Part shown: one piece after another, positions 1-5,052 of the stretch
Position numbering within the stretch: the stretch's first letter is position 1
Layout: every line of letters starts with the position of its first letter
Assembly (NCBI GenBank): GCA_016872875.1
Contig: VGYW01000298.1
Coordinates: forward strand, 1-10,376
Origin: Planctomycetota bacterium
Lineage (GTDB): Bacteria; Planctomycetota; PUPC01; DSUN01
DNA: 10,376 nt
Reading direction: 5' to 3'
The notes under the pieces: generated by a model
The model's database searches: none
Told to the model about the DNA's origin: nothing
Seen by the model: the letters and a program-made list of their open reading frames with translations, nothing else
Program-made: the position numbers and the translations under genes

Positions 1-929
1 ATGGGCACCACGTTCACGCGGTAGAAGAGGTCCTTGCGGAACGTGCCGTCCTCCACGCTCTCGCGCAGGTCGTAGTTGGTGGCCAGGATGAAGCGCACGT
101 CGAGGGTGATGGTCTCGGTGCCGCCCACGCGCTCGAACTCGCGTTCCTGGATGGCCCGCAACAGCTTCACCTGGAGGCCGGGGGAGGCGGTGTTGATCTC
201 GTCGAGGAAGATGGTCCCGCCGTGGGCGAGCTCGAACTTGCCGATCTTGTCGGCCGTCGCGCCCGTGAACGAGCCCTCCACGTGGCCGAACAGCTCGCTC
301 TCCAGCAGCGTCTCCGGCAGCGCGCCGCAGCTCACCTCCACGAACGGCCCGTTGCGCCGCGACGAGTTGTAGTGGATGGCCCGCGCTATCAGCGTCTTCC
401 CCGTCCCGCTCTCGCCCGTGATCATCACGGTGGTCTTCGTGTCGGCGATGGCCTCGATGACCTCGAAGATCTTCTTGACCTTGAGGTCCTGCCCGACGAA
501 GTTTGCGAACTTCGGCCTCATGCCGAGTCGCTGGCGCAGGTAGCGGTTCTCCTCCGCCAGGCGCTTCTGCTCCGTCACCCGCCGCACGATGATCTTGATG
601 CTGTCGTCCGCCAGCGGCTTCTGGATGTAGTCGTAGGCCCCCTGCTTGATCGCCTGCACCGCGGTCTGCACCTCGCCGAACCCGGTGATCAGCACCACGC
701 GGGTCTCCGGGTACTTGAGGTTGACCTCGCGGAGCACGTCGAAGCCGCTGACCTCGGGCATGTTGATGTCGGTGAACACGACGTCGTAGGTGTGCGAGGC
801 GAGCTTGCGGAGGGCCTCGTGGCCGCTCTGGGCCGCCTCCACGTCGTAGCGCTCGAGCTTCAGGAGCTCGGAGAGCGACTCGCGGATGAGGAAATCGTCG
901 TCAACGACCAGGACGCTGCCTTCGGACAT
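1..929 (-). CDS. NtrC-family sigma-54-dependent response regulator, 3' end beyond the window
   Basis: The visible 309 codons encode a receiver domain followed by most of an AAA+ sigma-54 activator domain. In the receiver (about residues 4-118) the acidic pocket is D10-D12, the phospho-acceptor is D54 in TDINMP, and T82 and K104 are the conserved switch residues. The AAA+ domain shows Walker A GESGTGKT (172-179), the sigma-54-contacting loop GSFTGA (219-224) and Walker B GGTIFLDE (237-244). The rest of the AAA+ domain and the expected Fis-type HTH lie outside the window. The ATG at 929 is preceded by GGAAGGG about 8 bases upstream. It follows the histidine kinase at 1207-2568 after 277 bases on the same strand, so it is the likely cognate partner. 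Known of the family: the phosphorylated, oligomeric protein remodels RNA polymerase-sigma-54 at promoters. The target genes cannot be told from here. Confidence 0.95.
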   Translation of the reverse strand, partial: MSEGSVLVVDDDFLIRESLSELLKLERYDVEAAQSGHEALRKLASHTYDVVFTDINMPEVSGFDVLREVNLKYPETRVVLITGFGEVQTAVQAIKQGAYDYIQKPLADDSIKIIVRRVTEQKRLAEENRYLRQRLGMRPKFANFVGQDLKVKKIFEVIEAIADTKTTVMITGESGTGKTLIARAIHYNSSRRNGPFVEVSCGALPETLLESELFGHVEGSFTGATADKIGKFELAHGGTIFLDEINTASPGLQVKLLRAIQEREFERVGGTETITLDVRFILATNYDLRESVEDGTFRKDLFYRVNVVP

Positions 930-1067
930 GCACAGATCCCTTCCACGTCCCCCAACGCTCCCGTGCCGCGGCCCTGGCTCTCCCGCGGCTGTGCCTCTGG
1001 CAGCCCCACGGACACCGAGCGGGCAAGGGCTGCCAAGCCTCGCGATCCCCGCCTGTACCCGACTCAA

Positions 1068-1084
1068 TGCGGCCTATGGCCGCA
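1068..1084. other. Small perfect hairpin in the kinase-regulator spacer
   Basis: Arms TGCGGCC and GGCCGCA are perfectly complementary over 7 bases around a 3-base loop (TAT). It lies just downstream, in the direction of transcription, of the larger GGATG hairpin. No T-run follows on either strand, so it does not qualify as an intrinsic terminator. It could help stabilise or attenuate the kinase-regulator transcript. Confidence 0.45.
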
Positions 1085-1092
1085 ACCCAAGG

Positions 1093-1163
1093 GGATGATT
1101 GGATGGGTGGATGAATGGATGATTGTCCGACACCCATCCACCCATCCATTCATCCATCCATCC
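1093..1163. repeat. Inverted array of TGGATGNN octamers forming a long hairpin
   Basis: Two 33-base arms (1093-1125 and 1131-1163) flank a 5-base loop (1126-1130). Each arm is a tandem array of the 8-base word TGGATGNN, on opposite strands, so the arms pair with 25 of 33 Watson-Crick matches. In the minus-strand transcript four of the eight mismatches become G-U pairs. No T-run follows on either strand. The array lies in the untranslated spacer between the histidine kinase stop (1207) and the downstream response regulator start (929), where it may act as an attenuator or RNA-processing site. That function is inferred only from its position and structure. Confidence 0.75.
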
Positions 1164-1206
1164 CCCAACATGCGCGCAAAGCGGGCACAAGTGACGACTG
1201 AACAAT

Positions 1207-2568
1207 CTATCTCGTGGCGCACGGCACCGCGACGGTGAACACGGTGCCGTGGCCTGGCTCGCTCTCGACCTGTATGCGGCCGCGCAGGCGCTCGAGCACC
1301 TCGCGGCACACCGCCAGGCCCAGGCCCATCCCCCTGCCCGGCGGCTTCGTCGTGAAGAACGGCGTGAACAGGCGCGCCAGCACCTCGGGCGCTATACCCG
1401 GCCCACTGTCCGCCACCCGAGCCACCACCGCTCCGTCCACCCGCTCCGTGCTCACACGCAGCGTCCCCCCCGCAATCTCCATCGCGTCGAGCGCGTTCGA
1501 GACAAGGTTGGTGAACACCTGGAAGAGCGCCACGCCCCCTGCCACGGGCGGGAGGCCCTCGGCCAACGCCAGCTCCACCCGCACGCCGCGCTGCTGGGCC
1601 TTGCCCTCCTGGAGCGCCACCGCCTGGGTGACCAATTCGTTGACGTCCGCGGGCTTCCCACTCCCCTCGGCGCACGAGCCCAGGCCCAGGAGGCCCTCCA
1701 CGATGCCGCTGAGGCGCTCGAGGCCCTGCTTCGTTGCGACGAGGTAGCGCCGCCGGCACTCCTCTGGGCTGCCCTCGCCCAGGCTCAGGTTGACGAAGCG
1801 CAGGGCGCCGTCGAGCGGGTTGCGCAGCTCGTGCGCGAGCTTCGAGACCAACTGCCGCTGCATCGCGCGCGCGGCCCCCGCCTCGCGCACCCGCTTGAGC
1901 GCGATGCCGAAGTCGCCCGCCAGGCTCAGCGCCGCCCGGAGGTCCTCCTCCGAGAACGACCGCCGGTCCGCCCGGTCCGCCGCGCTCAGCACCGCCAGCA
2001 CCGAGCCGTTGTCCTGCACCGGCACGCACAGGAACGAGCCGGTGGCGTAGCGCTGCGAGTCGCGCGCCGCGAACCGCCCGTCGCGCGCGATGTCCTCCAC
2101 CCGCAACGGCTCGCGGTGGAGCGCCACGTAGCCGGCCACGCCCTGCCCCACGGCCAGCCGCACCCCCTCGATGGACGCGGGGCTGGCACCGCAGGCCCGC
2201 GCCACCACGAGCTCGTTGGCCTCCGGCTCGTGGAGGAGCAGCGAGCCCTTCTCCGCACGCAACACACCCACGCTCTGGCGGAGCGCCACATCCAGCAGCT
2301 CGGAGAGGTCCCCGGCACGATGGATGGCGTGTGCCGCCTCGCTGAGGCGGCTCAACAGGTCCACCTCGCGGGCCAGGTCCCGCAGGTGGGCCTCGAGCCG
2401 CTGGAGGTGCCCTGCCTTCTCCTCCAGCTCATTGAGCTTGCTCAGGAGCACGCGCCGCTCGAGGCTCTGCCAGGGCGATTGCCCGGCCGGGCGCGCCGCC
2501 TCGGCGTCGAGCGGCCCCCGGTCGGGGCCGCGGCCGTTAACACCTGCTTGGCGGGAAACGTCTCCCAC
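1207..2568 (-). CDS. Soluble GAF-domain sensor histidine kinase
   Basis: A 453-residue kinase with no membrane segment or signal peptide. A leucine-rich, probably coiled-coil stretch (about 36-78) leads into a GAF sensor domain (about 85-228). The HisKA helix has phospho-acceptor H246 in KLAHELRNPL. The HATPase_c domain shows the N box (N354 and N358 in FTNLVSNALDAM), G1 DSGPGI (387-392), F box LFTPFFTTK (400-408) and G2 GMGLGL (413-418). All catalytic motifs are intact, so autophosphorylation is expected. The start is a GTG at 2568: an in-frame TAG lies only 18 bases upstream and overlaps the AGAGGA ribosome site, so no earlier start is possible. A sigma-54 promoter match lies about 65 bases upstream. 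The likely output is the response regulator encoded just downstream. The GAF ligand is unknown; the lack of membrane anchoring suggests a cytoplasmic signal. Confidence 0.93.
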   Translation of the reverse strand: MGDVSRQAGVNGRGPDRGPLDAEAARPAGQSPWQSLERRVLLSKLNELEEKAGHLQRLEAHLRDLAREVDLLSRLSEAAHAIHRAGDLSELLDVALRQSVGVLRAEKGSLLLHEPEANELVVARACGASPASIEGVRLAVGQGVAGYVALHREPLRVEDIARDGRFAARDSQRYATGSFLCVPVQDNGSVLAVLSAADRADRRSFSEEDLRAALSLAGDFGIALKRVREAGAARAMQRQLVSKLAHELRNPLDGALRFVNLSLGEGSPEECRRRYLVATKQGLERLSGIVEGLLGLGSCAEGSGKPADVNELVTQAVALQEGKAQQRGVRVELALAEGLPPVAGGVALFQVFTNLVSNALDAMEIAGGTLRVSTERVDGAVVARVADSGPGIAPEVLARLFTPFFTTKPPGRGMGLGLAVCREVLERLRGRIQVESEPGHGTVFTVAVPCATR

Positions 2569-2631
2569 GGGAGCTCGATTCCTCTAGCCCTGAGGCCAGG
2601 TCGCTCAATACCCCACGCCATCCTGTACGAA

Positions 2632-2647
2632 AGCAAACAGAGTGCCA
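2632..2647 (-). promoter_or_regulatory. Sigma-54 (-24/-12) promoter of the histidine kinase
   Basis: On the minus strand the sequence is TGGCACTCTGTTTGCT. It carries the -24 GG and -12 GC separated by exactly 10 bases and matches the consensus TGGCAC-N5-TTGC at every fixed base. Transcription would start near 2621, giving a leader of about 50 bases before the GTG at 2568. It would make the kinase, and probably the following regulator, dependent on an NtrC-type activator, and two such activators flank it. Confidence 0.75.
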
Positions 2648-2746
2648 CTTCCAGCCCACCGGCATCAGGTCCGGCATGAAGCCACAACTCACACAATCGC
2701 AGCAGCTTATGCCTGTTGCGGCGCGGCACACCCCATGATGCTGCTT

Positions 2747-2785
2747 GTCAACATTCGCTGGCAGAATGTACACGTTCGTCAACAT
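2747..2785. promoter_or_regulatory. Candidate activator binding sites (paired GTCAACAT)
   Basis: The octamer GTCAACAT occurs at 2747-2754 and again at 2778-2785, 31 bases apart (about three helical turns). An inverted pair ACATTC-N7-GAATGT (2751-2756 and 2764-2769) overlaps the first copy. The copies would sit roughly 130 and 160 bases upstream of the predicted sigma-54 start near 2621, the usual distance for enhancer sites bound by NtrC-family proteins. The rest of 2587-2886 shows no gene. Confidence 0.45.
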
Positions 2786-2886
2786 GGCGCGATGGCATCG
2801 GCCATAAGCATCGTTGCAGCAAGGGCTTAGGCAGTTTCAGCCGCTCAGGACGCGAGTCCGCTTTTTCTGACCACCCCTGGCCCGAA

Positions 2887-4299
2887 TCAGCCGCGCGCGC
2901 GGCGCGGCACGCCGATCTGGTGCCTCTTGAGGAGTTCGTAGAAGTGGGCGCGGGACATGTCGGCGGCCTTCGCGGCCGCGGCCACGCTCCCCCCGTGCCG
3001 ACGCAGGAGCGCCTCCACATAGTCCCGCTCGAAGATGGCCTTGGCCGACCTGAAGTTCAGGCCCGCCATGTCCGCAGCCGCCGCCGCCGCCGTGTCCTCC
3101 TTGCGCGGCCTGAGCTCCGACGGCAGGTGCTCCGGGAGCACCATGCCCCCGCCGCACAGGATCACCGCCCGCTCGATGGTGTTCTCGAGCTCCCGCACGT
3201 TCCCCGGCCACTCGTAGGCGCGCAGCAGCGCCAGGGCATCCCCGGACACCGTGCAGGCCGGCCGCCCGGTCCGCGAGAGCTTCCGCAGCAGGTGGTCCAC
3301 CAGCAGCGGAACGTCCCCAGCCCTCTGCCGCAACGGCGGCAGGACGATTGGGAAGACGTTCAGCCGGTAGTAGAGGTCCTGCCTGAACAGCCCCTTCGCC
3401 ACAAGCTCCTTCACGTCCCGATTCGTAGCCGCCACCACCCGAACGTCCACCCAAACATCCCCCACCCCGCCCACCCTGCGGAACGAGCCGGTCTCGAGCA
3501 CCCGCAGCAGCTTCACCTGGAGCGGCACGCTCATCTCGCTAACCTCGTCAAGGAACAGCGTCCCGCCGTGCGCCAGCTTGAACACCCCCTCCTTGCGGGC
3601 GATGGCGCCCGTGAACGAGCCCTTCTCGTGCCCGAACAGCTCGCTCTCGAGCAGCGTCTCGGGGATTGCCCCGCAGTGGACCGGGATGAACGGCCCGTCG
3701 CGCCGCGAGCTCTTCTCGTGGATCGCCACCGCCACCAGCTCCTTCCCCGTCCCGCTCTCCCCCTCGATGAGCACCGTCGAGTTCGTGTCGGCCACCTTCA
3801 GCACCAGCTCGAACACCGGGAGCATAGCCTCCGAGCGCCCGATGATGCGCGGGAACGCCTCGGCGGTGGACACGGCGGCCTCTGGGGGCGGCGGAGGGGC
3901 CGCCGCCCGAACCTCCCGCCGCGTCCGATGGTGCTCCACCGAACGCCGAATCACGTGCAGCATCTCATCAATGTCGAACGGCTTCTTGAAATAATCGTCC
4001 GCCCCGCGTCTCACCAGCTCCACCGCCTGCCGCACCGACGAGTGCCCCGTCATCACGATCACCGCCGTGTCCGGGTGCCGCCCCTTCACGTAGTCCAGCA
4101 CCGCCACCCCGTCCTCCTCCGGCATCAGGATATCCGTGATCACCACGTCGAACGGCTGTGCCTCGAGCATCTGGCGGGCGATGCCGCCGTGGGCGGCGCG
4201 CCGCACCTCGTAGCCCTCCTGGTCCAGGAACGTTGCGAGGAAGTCCTGCATGCTCTCGTCGTCTTCCACCACCAAGATCGCCGGCTTCGCCTCTTCCAT
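2887..4299 (-). CDS. NtrC-family sigma-54-dependent response regulator (complete)
   Basis: A 470-residue protein with the full three-domain plan. The receiver domain has D13/D14, phospho-acceptor D56 in TDILMP, T84 and K106. A proline-rich linker (PPPPP at 135-139) leads to the AAA+ domain with Walker A GESGTGKE (180-187), sigma-54 loop GSFTGA (227-232), Walker B GGTLFLDE (245-252), the LYYRLNVFPI region and YEWPGNVRELEN. The C-terminal Fis-type HTH covers roughly the last 55 residues and includes MSRAHFYELLKRHQI. The ATG at 4299 is chosen because GGGGGAGAGG sits 4-10 bases upstream and the receiver domain starts directly after it. The reading frame stays open upstream to 4824 but there encodes repeat-derived, non-conserved sequence. 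It may act on the sigma-54 promoter upstream of the neighbouring kinase; its own sensor is either that kinase or one encoded elsewhere. Confidence 0.95.
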   Translation of the reverse strand: MEEAKPAILVVEDDESMQDFLATFLDQEGYEVRRAAHGGIARQMLEAQPFDVVITDILMPEEDGVAVLDYVKGRHPDTAVIVMTGHSSVRQAVELVRRGADDYFKKPFDIDEMLHVIRRSVEHHRTRREVRAAAPPPPPEAAVSTAEAFPRIIGRSEAMLPVFELVLKVADTNSTVLIEGESGTGKELVAVAIHEKSSRRDGPFIPVHCGAIPETLLESELFGHEKGSFTGAIARKEGVFKLAHGGTLFLDEVSEMSVPLQVKLLRVLETGSFRRVGGVGDVWVDVRVVAATNRDVKELVAKGLFRQDLYYRLNVFPIVLPPLRQRAGDVPLLVDHLLRKLSRTGRPACTVSGDALALLRAYEWPGNVRELENTIERAVILCGGGMVLPEHLPSELRPRKEDTAAAAAADMAGLNFRSAKAIFERDYVEALLRRHGGSVAAAAKAADMSRAHFYELLKRHQIGVPRRARG

Positions 4300-4320
4300 C
4301 AGCCTCTCCCCCTCTTCCAC

Positions 4321-4353
4321 TTGGGCATTGGATATTGAGCATTGAGTATTGGG
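4321..4353. repeat. Heptad repeat TTGRRYA in a 5' leader
   Basis: Four complete 7-base units (TTGGGCA, TTGGATA, TTGAGCA, TTGAGTA) and a partial fifth (TTGGG) follow each other without gaps. Positions 1-3 and 7 of the unit are invariant, and positions 4-6 vary only within purine or pyrimidine. The array lies between the predicted promoter (4378-4405) and the start codon at 4299, so it would be transcribed as leader of the response regulator mRNA. Confidence 0.85.
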
Positions 4354-4377
4354 CTTCTTCTCCCTCTCCCTTTCCCT

Positions 4378-4405
4378 ATTATACCCGGCGTCCCCCCGCC
4401 CACAA
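4378..4405 (-). promoter_or_regulatory. Sigma-70-type promoter of the response regulator at 2887-4299
   Basis: On the minus strand TTGTGG is followed after 16 bases by a perfect TATAAT. Transcription would start near 4371, giving a leader of about 70 bases that contains the heptad repeat. The regulator thus appears to be made without sigma-54, as expected for a protein that activates sigma-54 promoters. Confidence 0.6.
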
Positions 4406-4419
4406 GCGCCCATGTCCTG

Positions 4420-4552
4420 ATCCAGATTGACACTTTGGCGGTCCCAGGGCTTCCGGGGCCGTTCCCTCCATTCTGTGTCAACCAAAACTTGGTCCGGATT
4501 GAGCGCTTTGGCGATCCGGAGCCTTCCGGGGCCTTCCCACCATACTGTGTCA
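4420..4552. repeat. Imperfect 61-base tandem duplication
   Basis: Copies at 4420-4480 and 4492-4552 align along their whole length with one compensating 1-base gap in each. Both contain ATTGA, CTTTGGCG, CTTCCGGGGCC, TTCCC, CCAT and end in CTGTGTCA. The period is 72 bases. No convincing reading frame covers it. The second copy ends in the left arm of the hairpin at 4540-4581. Confidence 0.8.
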
Positions 4553-4581
4553 CGTGCGCGCACACACTTGACCCAGTATGG
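4540..4581. other. Inverted repeat (hairpin) at the end of the tandem duplication
   Basis: Arms CCATACTGTGTCA (4540-4552) and TGACCCAGTATGG (4569-4581) are complementary at 12 of 13 positions around a 16-base GC-rich loop. No T-run follows, so an intrinsic terminator is unlikely. The first copy of the tandem unit carries the left-arm-like sequence but lacks the matching right arm. Confidence 0.6.
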
Positions 4582-4632
4582 ACTCCTTCGCCACAAGTCC
4601 TGTCGCACCCAGCACTTACAGCCGGCACTGCC

Positions 4633-4664
4633 CGCGAAACACGCGAAACCCGAAACCCGAAACC
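4633..4664 (+). repeat. CGCGAAAC / CGAAACC short-word array
   Basis: Two 9-base words (CGCGAAACA, CGCGAAACC) are followed by two 7-base words (CGAAACC twice). The same word recurs in the inverted modules next to the mod-res operon, at 4969-5033 and 9633-9698. No gene overlaps it convincingly. Confidence 0.7.
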
Positions 4665-4675
4665 GAAGAGCCCAC

Positions 4676-4712
4676 CACAGAGAGCACTGAGCACACTGAG
4701 TTCCCCACAGAG
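4676..4712 (+). repeat. CACWGAGNN nonamer array, copy 1
   Basis: Words CACAGAGAG, CACTGAGCA and CACTGAGTT follow each other with a 9-base period, then CACAGAG after three more bases. Two further arrays of the same kind lie in this window (4891-4926 on the plus strand, 9761-9798 on the minus strand). Confidence 0.75.
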
Positions 4713-4748
4713 ACGCCTCGTGCCGGACCACGGACAACCGACTACGGA

Positions 4749-4865
4749 CTACGGACCACGGACCACAGACAACCGACCAGGAAGCACGGCCGGGCCCGAG
4801 GGCCGACAACCGACAACCGAACACCGTTCCTCACGCGGCCGCGGATCACGCGGATGGGCGCGGAT
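4749..4865 (+). repeat. Left copy of the direct repeat flanking the mod-res cassette
   Basis: This segment aligns without net gaps to 9815-9931 at a constant offset of 5066 bases. It starts within a heptad array of CCACGGA-like words that actually begins at 4728 and runs in 7-base phase to about 4790. It then contains the 20-base block at 4781-4800 (one mismatch to 9847-9866), a diverged middle (about 24 of 38 bases identical by hand count) and the 27-base CGCGGAT block at 4839-4865 (one mismatch to 9905-9931). Recombination between the two copies would remove exactly the DNA carrying mod and res. Confidence 0.8.
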
Positions 4866-4890
4866 AGGACCGAAGCCCAAGACCCTTCAC

Positions 4891-4926
4891 CACTGAGAGC
4901 ACTGAGGACACTGAGTCCCCACAGAG
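4891..4926 (+). repeat. CACWGAGNN nonamer array, copy 2
   Basis: Words CACTGAGAG, CACTGAGGA and CACTGAGTC lie in strict 9-base phase and are followed by CACAGAG. The array sits between the CGCGGAT block and the inverted module next to the res stop codon. On the right side of the cassette the matching array lies outside the CGCGGAT block, so module order differs between the two sides. Confidence 0.75.
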
Positions 4927-4968
4927 ATTCCGTCCCCCCGACGAGCCGCCGAGAACCCAAGACCGGCC

Positions 4969-5033
4969 TCACGCAGAGGCGGACGAGGCAGCAGGGGATA
5001 GCCGCCCGCGAAACACACGAAAGGGGAACGGAA
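4969..5033 (+). repeat. Inverted-module copy abutting the 3' end of res
   Basis: About 65 bases starting TCACGCAGAGG, with GAG and AGCAG in the middle and CCGCCCGCGAAACAC then CGAAAGGG at the end. The same sequence is present in reverse orientation at 9633-9698, upstream of mod. The two copies point toward the operon from both sides. This one ends about 20 bases from the res stop codon. Confidence 0.75.
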
Positions 5034-5052
5034 CCGACGAGGCGCCTCCGGC

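Noticed and set aside
1023..1036. A sigma-54-like TTGGCA...TTGC on the minus strand upstream of the regulator at 1-929.
   Set aside because: The GG and GC are only 8 bases apart instead of 10, a spacing not tolerated by sigma-54.
2848..2866. A plus-strand GGAC-GCGA-GTCC stem followed by a run of five T, as a terminator.
   Set aside because: The stem has only 4 pairs, no plus-strand gene precedes it, and in the minus orientation needed by the regulator the T-run is on the wrong side.
222..4338. Very long plus-strand open frames opposite the regulator and kinase genes (222-1238, 1249-2679, 2716-4338).
   Set aside because: They are antisense to genes with complete domain motifs, are rich in Arg, His and Leu runs typical of antisense reading of GC-rich genes, and show no domain.
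4728..4790. The regular heptad array as a CRISPR.
   Set aside because: Units are 7 bases and contiguous, with no spacers, and no cas gene is present.
4300..4824. An N-terminal extension of the response regulator to an ATG at 4824.
   Set aside because: The extension translates the repeats and the predicted promoter, has no conserved domain, and a strong ribosome site precedes the ATG at 4299 just before the receiver domain.
5034..5052. The GAGGCGCCTC palindrome beyond the res stop as an intrinsic terminator.
   Set aside because: It is a loop-less 10-base palindrome without a following T-run on the minus strand.
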